Of a stretch of 64,000 nucleotides of DNA, positions 8,893-17,918 are shown piece by piece (the first letter of the stretch is position 1; the number at the start of each line of letters is the position of its first letter). A program made the position numbers and the translations under genes. The stretch spans positions 3,658,001 to 3,722,000 of the forward strand of contig NZ_JAPNKC010000001.1 in NCBI RefSeq assembly GCF_026626705.1. Reading direction: 5' to 3'. Origin of the DNA: Pyxidicoccus sp. MSG2. GTDB taxonomy: Bacteria; Myxococcota; Myxococcia; Myxococcales; Myxococcaceae. The notes under the pieces were generated by a model. That model was not told where the DNA came from. It searched no databases and saw only the letters and a list, made by a program, of their open reading frames with translations.

Positions 8893-8928
8893 CCGAAGCC
8901 CGAAGGCGGCCTCAGGCCTGGGCTTCGG
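8893..8928 (-). terminator. hairpin at the end of the DUF2383 gene
   Basis: Perfect 9-bp arms: ccgaagccc at 8893-8901 and gggcttcgg at 8920-8928. The 18-nt loop contains a further ggcc/ggcc pairing. It spans the stop codon of the minus-strand DUF2383 gene and lies before paralog 3. No T-run. Confidence 0.4.
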
Positions 8929-9397
8929 AGCCGTGGGTGACGGCCGCGCGGTCCTTCTCCCAGGGGCGGCTGCGGACGGCCTCGCGAATCCAGATGACAT
9001 GGCGCCGCTCGTCCTCGCGGTGCTTCTCGATGAGGGCACGGACCTCCGGGGTCCACTCGAAGCGCAGGGCGACTTCGTAGGCGCGGTTGGTGAACTCCTC
9101 GTTGCCCATCATCGCGACCAGCGCGGCCTCGGTGCCCATCATGCTGGTCATCGCCGTCAGGCTCTTCATCGCGGCGCCCTTGAGGTCCGGGCGCAGGTCC
9201 ACGGGCTCTCCGCCGAGCTGGGTGATGAGGACGTTGAGGTCCTGCACGTGCCGCATGTGGTCGATGCGGTACGCGTTGAGCCGCTCGCGCACCAGGGGCT
9301 CCGGGATGCGGGACAGCGCGGCGTCGTACGCCCCCACCGCGTCCGCGTCGAGCTGGGCCAGGCTGCGAAGCTTCGCGACTGCGGAATTCTCGGCCAT
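8912..9397 (-). CDS. DUF2383 ferritin-like four-helix protein
   Basis: A 161-residue protein starting at the ATG at 9397, which has a full gaggagg ribosome-binding site just upstream. The sequence is all-helical, with ferritin-like Glu/His pairs: DADAVGAYDAAL, NAYRIDHMRHVQDL, and near the C-terminus IEKHREDERRHVIW. This matches the PA2169/DUF2383 family of small ferritin-like proteins, often induced by stress. The pattern could bind a di-iron centre, but metal binding is inferred. A divergent small membrane protein gene starts 175 nt away at 9572. Cytosolic, no signal peptide. Confidence 0.7.
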   Translation of the reverse strand: MAENSAVAKLRSLAQLDADAVGAYDAALSRIPEPLVRERLNAYRIDHMRHVQDLNVLITQLGGEPVDLRPDLKGAAMKSLTAMTSMMGTEAALVAMMGNEEFTNRAYEVALRFEWTPEVRALIEKHREDERRHVIWIREAVRSRPWEKDRAAVTHGSEAQA

Positions 9398-9571
9398 GTC
9401 GACCTCCTCGAACGGGGGACCTCGGGCAATGTGAGATGGCCCTTCCCGACGGCCAACCCGTCCCCGGGGACTGGCCTCTACCCGGCCCGAGGGCAGGCGG
9501 GCAGGCACGCGAGGGTGCACGGATGGGGCATGCGCACTTTTGTCCCGCAACCCCTTCCGCCGGAGGAAGCC

Positions 9572-9886
9572 ATGAAGAACGAAGACCTCGCCACCACCCG
9601 CGTCGAGGAGGCGACCAGGCACATTCCTTCCATTGGCCTGCTGGGCTTCGCGGTGGGCTCCGTTGTCGCCAGTGCGACGCTGATGGCGCTGGGCCGCAAG
9701 CAGGCGGCGCTCTTCGTCGGCCAGTGGGCGCCGACCGTGCTCGCCTTCGCCGTCTACAACAAGATCGTGAAGACCTTCTCCGCTCCCTACGACGAGGACC
9801 AGCGCCTGAAGCACGGCGACAACGCGTCGTTCATCAAGTCGGCGGAAGAGGTGCGCCGGCAGGAGTCGCTCCGCCCCCTGAGCTGA
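9572..9886 (+). CDS. small membrane protein of unknown function
   Basis: A 104-residue protein beginning at the ATG at 9572, preceded by cggagga at good spacing. It has two hydrophobic segments (about residues 20-40 and 46-62) separated by GRKQ, a short charged N-terminus, and a hydrophilic C-terminus with repeated charged residues. No family recognised. It is divergent from the DUF2383 gene and converges with a SemiSWEET-like gene 6 nt away. Confidence 0.65.
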   Translation: MKNEDLATTRVEEATRHIPSIGLLGFAVGSVVASATLMALGRKQAALFVGQWAPTVLAFAVYNKIVKTFSAPYDEDQRLKHGDNASFIKSAEEVRRQESLRPLS

Positions 9887-9892
9887 GCGCCG

Positions 9893-10216
9893 TCAGGCAT
9901 GGACGGGCCGGGCAGGCTCCCGGCCCTCCGCGCCGCGCTGTGGCGCCCCACGCCTGCGCTCCGCGCGGCGGTGCCTGAAGACGATGAAGACGCCCACGAT
10001 GGCGCTCAGCAGCAGCAGGGCGTTCGTCACCACGAACACCCAGTTGTGCACCATGACGCTGTAGAGGGTGAAGCCCGCGGAGGCGGTAATCTGCCCCACG
10101 AAGAGCCACTTGGAGACACCTTCGCTGGAGCCGGACTTCCACTGTTTGTGGACCTGCGTGCCGATGGTCAGCACCAGGACGAACGAGCTGAACCAACCAA
10201 TGGCTTCGGGCCCCAT
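9893..10216 (-). CDS. SemiSWEET/PQ-loop-like small membrane protein
   Basis: A 107-residue protein; the ATG at 10216 has a cggaggg site 5 nt upstream and is chosen over a GTG at 10231. Three hydrophobic helices are visible. The first ends in IGTQVHKQWKSGSSEGVSKW, close to the bacterial SemiSWEET pattern (Q, R/KxW, SxEGxS), and the third begins with VTNALLLL, matching the conserved Asn. SemiSWEETs are dimeric sugar facilitators, but similar three-helix modules also occur in lipid A biosynthesis N-terminal proteins, so the substrate is open. The Pro-Gln of the PQ loop is Thr-Gln here. The Arg-rich tail is cytoplasmic. Confidence 0.6.
   Translation of the reverse strand: MGPEAIGWFSSFVLVLTIGTQVHKQWKSGSSEGVSKWLFVGQITASAGFTLYSVMVHNWVFVVTNALLLLSAIVGVFIVFRHRRAERRRGAPQRGAEGREPARPVHA
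9905..9926. terminator. 8-bp hairpin in convergent gene ends
   Basis: gggccggg (9905-9912) pairs perfectly with cccggccc (9919-9926) across a 6-nt loop. It lies 19 nt after the stop of the plus-strand membrane protein, inside the last codons of the SemiSWEET-like gene. Likely terminator for the plus-strand gene. Confidence 0.4.
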
Positions 10217-10508
10217 GCACCCTCCGGGCACAGAGGATGCTCACGCCCGCACAGGAGGGCATCCTCCGGGGCCCGCTTCCCCTCCGGGCATGCCGCGAAG
10301 CTCCGCGTGCAAAACGCGCCGGAGCCCCTACCCTGAGGAGTGAGGGGTGAGCAGTAGACGCGGACACGCGCTCCGAGCCCGGTCTCAGCGGGGCCCGGTC
10401 GGCTGGCGGCTCTCCGGACAGTGGGTGGGGGCCCGGGGCGCGTGCCACTCCTCCATTCCTTCCATCGCGTGATTTGCCGCTCGCAGGCTGGATGCCAAAC
10501 GTTGAGGC

Positions 10509-12673
10509 GTGAGCCGCCCCAACGCACGCCTCAAGACCTACCGGAGCAAGCGCGACTTCGCCCTCACGCCCGAGCCGGCCCCCGACCTCGAGGCCCGGCC
10601 CCATACGCAGACGGCGGTCCGGACGCCGGAGGCGCTGCTGGAGCGCGTCTGGCCTCCCATGCTCGCGAGGCTCTCCGTGCCGGAGGCGGTCAGCGACACC
10701 ACGCACGTGTACGAGGTGAAGTACGACGGCTTCCGCGCGGTGGCCTCGCTGGTGGGCGGGAAGCTGGCCTTCCACAGCCGGCGGGGCAATGACCTGTCGG
10801 CGCGCTTCCCCGCGCTCGCGGAGGCACTGCGCGGACTGGACGTGCGCGACGCGGTGATGGACGGGGAAATCGTCGCGCTGGACGCGAAGGGGCGCTCGCG
10901 CTTCCAGCTCCTGCAGAACCAGGCTGGGGTGGAGCAACGCTACGTCATCTTCGACCTGCTCTGGCTGGACGGAGAGGACCTGCGCGGGCTGCCGCTGGAA
11001 GAGCGGCGCGCACGGCTGGAGCAACTGTTGAAGGGCGTGAAGCCGCCGCTCCAGCTCTCGGAGCGGGTGGAGGTGTCACTGACGCGAGCGCTGGCCACGG
11101 CGCAGCGGCGTGGGTGGGAGGGACTCATCGCGAAGCGGAAGGGTTCCGCGTATGTGGGCACCCGCTCCGACGACTGGCTGAAGCTGAAGGTGCTGGCGGG
11201 CCAGGAGGTGGTCATCCTGGGCTACCTGCCCATCCAGAACGAGCGGGCGAAGACGGAGATTGGCGCGCTGCTGCTGGGCGTCCACGACGAGGCGGGCTTC
11301 CACGACGTGGGCAAGGTGGGCACGGGCTTCTCGACGAAGGACCGGCGCTCGCTGCGCAAGCTCCTCGACAAGGACCGCGTGAGCCAGCCGATGGCGGCGG
11401 ACGCGGAGCCTCGCAAGGGCGCGGTGTGGGTGCGGCCGAAGCACGTGGCGCAGGTGCAGTTCACCGAGTGGACGGAGGATGGGCGGCTGCGCCACCCCGT
11501 GTACCAGGGCCTGCGCACCGACAAGCAGCCGGTGGAGGTGGTGCGCGAGCTACCCGCGCCCGTCGCGCGCAAGGCACGGCGGGCCGAAGCAGGTGCATTG
11601 CCGGAGGCCGCGAGGAACAACGTTCGCCCGGTGCGTGAGGGCACGGCGGGCCGCGAGGGAACGTCAGTGGCCTCGCTGAAGGCAGCGCGTGCGGGGGCGC
11701 GGACGACGCGAGCCGGTACGGCAGGCAGGCAGGAGCGCGCCACCACCGGAACCCGACGCGCGCCGACGGCACTGGCCGCTCGCACGGCGGCGGTGCATGC
11801 GAAGGACGTGGAGACGGAGACGAGCGTGGGGCGCGCGAAGCTGACGCACGGCGACCGCGTCATCTTTCCGGACAGCGGCCTCATGAAGGCGGACGTCTTC
11901 GCGTACTACCGCGAGGTGGCGCCACTGCTGGTGCCCGTGCTGGAGACCGCCCCATCTCCATGCAGCAGTGGCCGGCGGGAATCAAAGCGCCGGGCTTCTT
12001 CCGGCACGAGATGTCCGGCATGCCCGCGTGGCTGCCCACGCTGCGCGTGCGCCACGAGGAGAAGACGCTCCGCCACGTCAACGTGAAGGACGAAGAGGCG
12101 CTGCTGTGGCTGGCGAACCAGTCCGCGCTGACGCTGCACATGTGGCTGAGCCGGGCGCCGAAGCTGGCGCAGCCGGACATGCTGGTGCTCGACCTGGACC
12201 CGGGCACGGGCGGCTGGTCGGACGTGGTGACGGTGGCCATGTCGCTGCGCGAGAAGCTGGAGGCGTACGGGCTGCGCGGCCACCCGAAGACGTCCGGCAA
12301 GCGCGGCCTGCACGTGGTGGTGCCGCTGGCGCCGGGGCACACGTACGCGCGGACCCAGGCCTTCGCGGACCGGCTCTTCTCCGAGCTGGAGGCCGACCTG
12401 GGCGACATCGCCACCACGGAGCGCTCCATCGGCAAGCGCGGCGGGCGGCTCTACCTGGACGCGGGACAGAATGCGCGCGGCAAGACGGTGGTGGCGCCCT
12501 ACTCGCTCCGCGCGAAGGACCGCGCACCCTTCTCCGCCCCGGTGAAGTGGAGCGAGGTGACGAAGAAGCTGGACCCCTCGCGCTTCAACCTGAAGACGCT
12601 GCGCAAGCGCCTGGACGCCGTGGGCGACCTCTTCACCGAGGCCATGAAGGACAAGCAGACGCTCCCGAAATGA
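10509..12673 (+). pseudogene. ligD: DNA ligase D (lig-pol type), disrupted by a -1 frameshift
   Basis: NHEJ ligase-polymerase read in two frames: 10509 to about 11946, then through to 12673. The N-terminus KTYRSKRDFALTPEPAPD resembles the very start of LigD phosphoesterase domains, but the PE core is missing. The ATP-dependent ligase domain follows, with nucleotidyl Lys71 in KYDG, DGEIVAL, GLIAKRKG and DWLKLK. An Ala/Arg-rich linker (about 350-440) leads to the primase-polymerase domain, starting LTHGDRVIFPDSG. At 11941-11947 the expected E-D-R-P-I-S-M-Q-Q-W is broken by one missing base (gagacc for gaggacc). The rest continues in the other frame with the catalytic LDLDPG, SGKRGLHVVVPL and the C-terminal region. 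Either a real lesion leaving a ligase with a truncated polymerase, or a sequence error. No ku gene is in the window. Confidence 0.82.
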
Positions 12674-12709
12674 CACGGGCGCATCCGGCCGTGCTACTCC
12701 GTCGCGCCC

Positions 12710-13654
12710 ATGTCCTCCGCCTCCACAACAGGTCCGGTGAAGCCGGGTGGCCCGCTGAAGGTCGCCCTCGCCTACTGCACCTGCTTCCTGCTGTGGGGCT
12801 CCACGTGGTCGGTGGTGAAGGTGGGCCTCCAGGATTTGCCGCCGCTGCGCTTCGTGGGCATCCGCATGCTGGTGGCGGGATTGGCGCTCCTGCCCTTCGC
12901 CCGCTCCCGCGGCGCACCGCTCGGGCCGGGCATGGGGTGGCGCATCGCGGGACTGGGGCTGTTGCAGATTGGCATTCCCTTCGGCCTGCTCTTCGTCGGG
13001 CAGCAGTGGATTCCCTCGAGCTGGGCGGCGCTCCTCTTCTCCACCTTCCCCATGTGGCTGCTGCTGGTGGGCCGGGTGATGATGCCGGACCAGCACCTCA
13101 CGGGCCGCAAGCTGCTGGCCGCGGGGCTGGGCGTGGCGGGCGTCGCGGCGCTCCAGCACTCCGGCCTGGGCGCGCTGGAGGTGACGGGGCAGATGCTGCT
13201 CGGGTGCCTCCTGTGCCTGGGCTCGGTGGCCGCCATCTCCGTGGCCAACGTGCTGGCCAAGAAGCACATGGGCCAGGTGCCCGCGCACGTGCTGGTGTTC
13301 GGCCAGACGTTCAGCAGCGCGCTCCCGCTGCTCGTGCTGTCGTTCCTGCTGGAGGCGGGACAGCCCTCGCACTGGAACTCGCGCTCGGTGCTCGCCGTGC
13401 TGTACCTCGCGCTGTGCGGCACGGTGCTCACCTACCAGTGCCTCTACTGGCTCCTGCCGCGCATCTCCCTCGCGGCGCTTGGAGCCATGGCGTTGCTGGA
13501 CACGCTGGTGGCGGTGGTGCTGGGCGTGGTGTTCCTCGACGAGCCGCTCACCCTGTCGCTGCTCGTCGGCGGCGCGCTCATCCTCGGCGGGGCCGCGCTC
13601 GCCAACCTCATCCCCGCCGAGGAGCCTTCCGCATCGAAGGCCCCTTCGCGCTGA
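12710..13654 (+). CDS. EamA-family (DMT) exporter
   Basis: A 314-residue inner-membrane protein with ten predicted helices in two EamA repeats (about residues 17-140 and 155-300). Repeat 1 opens with FLLWGSTWSVVKVGL and PPLRFVGIRMLVAG, the RhaT/EamA signature. Repeat 2 ends with LDTLVAVVLGVVFLDEP, the conserved Glu-Pro motif. Such transporters export amino acids, nucleobases or other metabolites; the substrate cannot be read from sequence. It follows ligD by 36 nt on the same strand and converges with a STAS-like gene 4 nt away. Confidence 0.85.
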   Translation: MSSASTTGPVKPGGPLKVALAYCTCFLLWGSTWSVVKVGLQDLPPLRFVGIRMLVAGLALLPFARSRGAPLGPGMGWRIAGLGLLQIGIPFGLLFVGQQWIPSSWAALLFSTFPMWLLLVGRVMMPDQHLTGRKLLAAGLGVAGVAALQHSGLGALEVTGQMLLGCLLCLGSVAAISVANVLAKKHMGQVPAHVLVFGQTFSSALPLLVLSFLLEAGQPSHWNSRSVLAVLYLALCGTVLTYQCLYWLLPRISLAALGAMALLDTLVAVVLGVVFLDEPLTLSLLVGGALILGGAALANLIPAEEPSASKAPSR

Positions 13655-13658
13655 GGAT

Positions 13659-14072
13659 TCAGCCGGCCTGTCGCGCCTGCGCCCCGCGGTGCTGCTCAAT
13701 CCACGCGCGGGCCTGCTCCAGCGTGTCCACGTACACCACGTCCAGCGGCTCGCCGCCGCTCAGCATGGAGCGCACCATGAGGCTCTTGGTGGTGGCCTTC
13801 TGGTCCAGTCCCGCGCCGATGTAGACGATGCCGCGGAACCAGTCCGGCTTCGCGTGGTTCACGAGGTAGCCGCGCGACTCCGGGCTCAGGTGCGAGCCGG
13901 TGATGTCCGCCGCGAGGTAGAAGCGCCCCGACGTGGACATCTCCCGGTACACGGCGCAGGACCACTGCGACGTCTCCAGCGTGACGGCGCCACGGAACTT
14001 CGCCCAGAGGATGTCCGGAGCCTCCACCCACGCCCGCTGCTCACCAAACGCCCACTCTGATTGCCGTGACAT
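13659..14072 (-). CDS. small STAS/SpoIIAA-like protein
   Basis: A 137-residue protein; the ATG at 14072 has a ggag site (aggagtccc) upstream and replaces a longer in-frame extension. The layout is alternating strands and helices: WAKFRGAVTLETSQW, FYLAADITGSHLSPESR, WFRGIVYIGAGL, LDVVYVDTLEQARAWIEQHR. This is the pattern of SpoIIAA-like/STAS single-domain proteins in myxobacteria, often annotated as hypothetical. No phosphorylatable Ser is clearly placed. Cytosolic; function unknown. It lies just downstream of, and on the same strand as, the exported-protein operon (75 nt). Confidence 0.6.
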   Translation of the reverse strand: MSRQSEWAFGEQRAWVEAPDILWAKFRGAVTLETSQWSCAVYREMSTSGRFYLAADITGSHLSPESRGYLVNHAKPDWFRGIVYIGAGLDQKATTKSLMVRSMLSGGEPLDVVYVDTLEQARAWIEQHRGAQARQAG

Positions 14073-14147
14073 GGGACTCCTACGATTTGAACGGAACAAT
14101 ACTAGGGCCGTTCTCACGCGGAGACCAACGGTGTCACGGCAGCCCCG

Positions 14148-17100
14148 TTAGAAGGCGAGCGGAAGGGCGAAGGCCGTGCCGTTCTGCGTGCCGGTGCGGT
14201 AGCTGCGAGGCGCGCCGATGACGAGCATGGGCGGAACTCCGGTGGAACCCGGAATCAGTCCCACGTCTTGTCCGAGAGCACTGCGCTCCGCTCCATCTCC
14301 CACCACCATGAGGAACGGGGAAAGCGCGCCCTGCTGCGTCTTTCCGCCCGCGTAGAGGAACACGGCGCCGCCGCCGTCCGAGGCATCCGACGCGCCCGGC
14401 GCGCCCACCAGCAGGTCCGGCACGCCGTCGCCCGTCAAGTCACGGCCGCCCGCCAGCGAGGTGCCGAAGCTCACCGCGCGCGTGCGGTGCACCAGCGTCA
14501 CCGGCTCCACGCCGTCACTCAGCGCACCAATCACCAGCGGCTGGCCGGCGGACTGCCGGGCGTTCATCTCCGCCAGCAACTCCGCCTTGTCGTAGAGGAG
14601 CACCACCGGCTGCGTGACGCCCTCGAAGGGGATGCTGGTGGCGCTGACGGCCACGAAGTCGCGCGCGTCGTCGAGGAACTTCCCCGCGCGGGTGATGGCC
14701 ACGCCCAGGCCCAGGTTGTTGAGCTGCGATTCAATGTCGCCGGCCAGCCGCAGCACGGTGGCCGTGGTGCGGGCGCCGCAGCGCGTGCCGCCCGTGTCGA
14801 AGCCGAAGAGGATGGCCACGCCGGAGCGCGTGCCCTCCGCGTAGCGCCAGGCCAGCTCATCGCAGTTGTCGCCGTTGAGGTCTTCCAGCGTCGCGGGCGA
14901 GGACGTCTGGAGGCCCATCGACGGCCACGAGTAGACGGGGTCACACCCCATGGTCAGCTTCGCCAGCGTCGCGTCCTCCGGCGCGCGGCCCAGGAACACC
15001 TCCATGCCCCTGTCGCGCAACACGCCGAGGTCCTCCTTGCCGTCGCCGTTGAAGTCGAAGCCGCCCACCAGTCCGCGGCCGATGACGGTGCGCTTGCACT
15101 TCGCGTCCGTGTCCGGCGTGCAGCCCGGAATCAGCGAAGGCGCCCACAGCCGGTAGGCCGGCTTGAAGGTGCCGTCCGCCTGGCCCAGCGACACCAGCAC
15201 GCCGCCCACGGACAGGGTGCCGCTGGTGACACACGCGGCGTTGACGCTGGCGTAGGTGTTGGTCAGCTCCGTGTTGCCGGCCGCCGTGCCCGTGCCCGTG
15301 ACGAAGAAGCTCGGCGCGCCCACCACCAGGTCCTGCCGCCCGTCGCCGTTGAAGTCGGTGAAGGCCACGTCCGTGCCCACGGCGCGGCCCGCCTTGTGCG
15401 GCGAGGGCGCGCCCTCTTCCGCCACGCGGGCCGTGGCCGGCTGCGCCGCGTCGTGCACGTAGGCGCGGCCGATGGACAGCGCATCACCGTCCGTGTTGGA
15501 GCCGGCGCCCGACCAGCCCGGCGCGCCCACCACCGTCAGGGCCTGGTTCTGCGGCCCCCGCGCCACGGCCACTCCCTCGCCGTAGCGCTCCACGCTCGGC
15601 TTCGTCGGCACCATGACGCCGGTGCGCGGCCACTCGGCGAGCGACGCGCCCGCGGGCCGGTACAGCTCCACGCGGCCGGTGAAGGCGCCCTGGTCCGACG
15701 AGGCGCGGCCCGAGAAGGCCACCAGCACCGGGCCGTCCGGCAGCGTCCACGCCGCGAGCCCCGAGCCCAGCGTGTCCGACTTCGCCGTGCCGTTGAGCGT
15801 GGTCAGCGGCTTGTTGATGACGCTGCCCTTGGCGAGCGTGGTCAGCGGATACACCAGCACCTTGCCAATCCAGCGCTGCGCGTTGTTGGCCGCCGTCCCG
15901 GACGCCTTCGGCGCGCCCAGCAGCAGCTCCGGCCCCGCCGAGCCGTCCACGTCCAGCACCGCCCAGCTGCGGCCCGCGTTGATGCCGCCCGCGTCGCCGT
16001 AGATGCGGGCGAAGGCCTCCTCGCGCTTCACCTGCGGGGGCGTGGCCGGCGGCTCGCCCGAGGGCCTGCGGTCGCTCAAGTCGAACAGCAGCGCGCCGCC
16101 CGAGTCACCGCCGGACTTCACACCGCCGCTGGTGCTCAGGTCCGGCGAGTCCAGCAGGTCCGCCACCGCCATCAGCAGCGGTGGCCGCGAGCCCTCTCCC
16201 GGAATGGCGCTCAGCCGCCACGTGCCCTCGTTGCTGTCCGCCGTATTGGCGGGCAGCAGGTACACGTCCGGCGAGGCCCGGAAGCGCGTGCCCTCCGGCC
16301 GCGCGAAGAAGACGGAGATGGCCACCTGCGAGCCCGACACGGAGCCGTCCGTGGCCGAGTAGCGCGACACCTTGCCGAGCGCCGCCAGGTCCACGCGGCC
16401 GTCCCCGTTGAGGTCCGCCGCCACCACCGCGCGCCCCAGGTCCGAGTTGCTGCGCGCCACCAGCGCGCCCTCGCGCGTCAGGTCCGCGCCGCCCAGACGA
16501 ATCGCCGGCAGGTCCGGCACCGGGCTCTTGCTGTCGGAGAGGTACAGGTCCACCGTGCCGCGCCGGTTGATGGCCTGCGTGGGCGCCAGGTCTCCCAGCG
16601 GCGCGCCCGCCACCAGGTCCAGGTCTCCATCCCCGTCCATGTCCGCGACGGACATGCCCGCGCCGAACGCGGCGTCCTTGAGCAGGCCGGTGAGCCCGTC
16701 ACGCAGCGGGGCCGGCGTGCCGCCCTTGAAGGTATAGAAGTACACCGCGCCCGCGTTGCTCACGGCGACGTCCGCGCCCGGCGAGGACACCACGAGCTCC
16801 GCGAGCCCGTCCCCGTCCAGGTCGCCAGCGGCGAGCGCATCACCGAAGGCCGCGGTGTCCGAGCTGCCGGTGAGCACCCACGTGGGCGCCGACGGCAGCC
16901 CTCCCGTGGCGCCCTTGAAGATGAAGACGGCGCCGCCCGCGGGCCGGGACAGGTCGCTCTCGCGCTGGCCCACCGCGAGGTCCTGCGTCCCGTCCCCGTC
17001 GAAGTCCGCCGTCACCATGCTGGCCACGTCCGAGAGGCGGCCATGCGCCACACCCGGGCGCGTCAGCTCGTCCAGCACTCGCACGGACACCTGCGCCGTC

Positions 17101-17882
17101 TGCTTCGTGAAGGGGTCCGTCGCCGTCAGCACCGTCGTGCCGGTGGCGCCCGCCTCCACGGAGAGCCGCCCGTTCGCGAGCGTGCCCGGGCCGGACGTCT
17201 TCGCCCAGCTCACCCGGTCCGTGCCACCGCGCGTGGCCAGCGGCACGGAGGCACCCGCGGGCACCGCGAGGAACGCCGGGTCCCCGACCAGCTTCACTCC
17301 CGCGCGGACCTGGTACTGGAGCAGCGCCTCGTCACCCGTCTGCGAGTCGCGCACGGTGAGCAGGTCATTCCCGTCGCGCGTGCCGGCCGTGTAGACGCCC
17401 TCGGGCGAGAGGGTGGCACCGGAGTCGCTGCGAGTCAGGGTGTACGTGGGCGCTCCCAGCGCGCCGGCCACGGCAACCTGGAACGAGATGCCCGGCGGCA
17501 ATTCAGCGCGCGCGGGGGCCGCGTCGAAGGCGGCCACCACCGACACCCGGGCGCGCGCGTCTCCGGGACACTTCGCATCCTCCACCACCAGCGTGTCGGT
17601 GGCCGGCGTGCGCCCCGCGACGAAGCGGTTGCCGACGAGCGCTCCGGACGAGCCGCCCGGCTCCAGCAGGTAGCGGTAGTGGCCACTGCCGCCGGAGGCC
17701 ACCAGCGCCACCGGGCCGGACACGCGCACGCGCGCGGGCTCCGCGGTGAGGGTGAGCGCCGGCAGGCCCGTGCACAGGTCCACCGTGGGCGGCAACGGAA
17801 TCACGCGCGCGGGCTCCAGCTCTTCCGAGCACGCGGAGGCGAGGAGCGCGAGGAGGGGGGCCGCGCGGGTCAGTCGAATCAT
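14148..17882 (-). CDS. large FG-GAP beta-propeller lipoprotein
   Basis: A 1244-residue exported protein with a signal ending LLASACSEE (lipobox-like, Cys18). Residues about 35-300 are Ig-like or bacterial beta-sandwich repeats (SGGSGHYRYLLEPGG type). The rest holds about nine FG-GAP/VCBS calcium-binding motifs, such as DFDGDGTQDLAVGQ, DLDGDGLAELVVSSPG, DMDGDGDLDLVAGAP, DFNGDGRQDLVVGAP and DLTGDGVPDLLVGAP, the blades of an integrin-alpha-like propeller. It is the last gene of a five-gene operon, 36 nt after the cytochrome-like lipoprotein. Expected on the cell surface as a binding or adhesion module; partner unknown. Confidence 0.82.
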   Translation of the reverse strand: MIRLTRAAPLLALLASACSEELEPARVIPLPPTVDLCTGLPALTLTAEPARVRVSGPVALVASGGSGHYRYLLEPGGSSGALVGNRFVAGRTPATDTLVVEDAKCPGDARARVSVVAAFDAAPARAELPPGISFQVAVAGALGAPTYTLTRSDSGATLSPEGVYTAGTRDGNDLLTVRDSQTGDEALLQYQVRAGVKLVGDPAFLAVPAGASVPLATRGGTDRVSWAKTSGPGTLANGRLSVEAGATGTTVLTATDPFTKQTAQVSVRVLDELTRPGVAHGRLSDVASMVTADFDGDGTQDLAVGQRESDLSRPAGGAVFIFKGATGGLPSAPTWVLTGSSDTAAFGDALAAGDLDGDGLAELVVSSPGADVAVSNAGAVYFYTFKGGTPAPLRDGLTGLLKDAAFGAGMSVADMDGDGDLDLVAGAPLGDLAPTQAINRRGTVDLYLSDSKSPVPDLPAIRLGGADLTREGALVARSNSDLGRAVVAADLNGDGRVDLAALGKVSRYSATDGSVSGSQVAISVFFARPEGTRFRASPDVYLLPANTADSNEGTWRLSAIPGEGSRPPLLMAVADLLDSPDLSTSGGVKSGGDSGGALLFDLSDRRPSGEPPATPPQVKREEAFARIYGDAGGINAGRSWAVLDVDGSAGPELLLGAPKASGTAANNAQRWIGKVLVYPLTTLAKGSVINKPLTTLNGTAKSDTLGSGLAAWTLPDGPVLVAFSGRASSDQGAFTGRVELYRPAGASLAEWPRTGVMVPTKPSVERYGEGVAVARGPQNQALTVVGAPGWSGAGSNTDGDALSIGRAYVHDAAQPATARVAEEGAPSPHKAGRAVGTDVAFTDFNGDGRQDLVVGAPSFFVTGTGTAAGNTELTNTYASVNAACVTSGTLSVGGVLVSLGQADGTFKPAYRLWAPSLIPGCTPDTDAKCKRTVIGRGLVGGFDFNGDGKEDLGVLRDRGMEVFLGRAPEDATLAKLTMGCDPVYSWPSMGLQTSSPATLEDLNGDNCDELAWRYAEGTRSGVAILFGFDTGGTRCGARTTATVLRLAGDIESQLNNLGLGVAITRAGKFLDDARDFVAVSATSIPFEGVTQPVVLLYDKAELLAEMNARQSAGQPLVIGALSDGVEPVTLVHRTRAVSFGTSLAGGRDLTGDGVPDLLVGAPGASDASDGGGAVFLYAGGKTQQGALSPFLMVVGDGAERSALGQDVGLIPGSTGVPPMLVIGAPRSYRTGTQNGTAFALPLAF

Positions 17883-17918
17883 GTTCAGGTGCCTCGAAGA
17901 GGGGGTGCGGCCGGAGCT

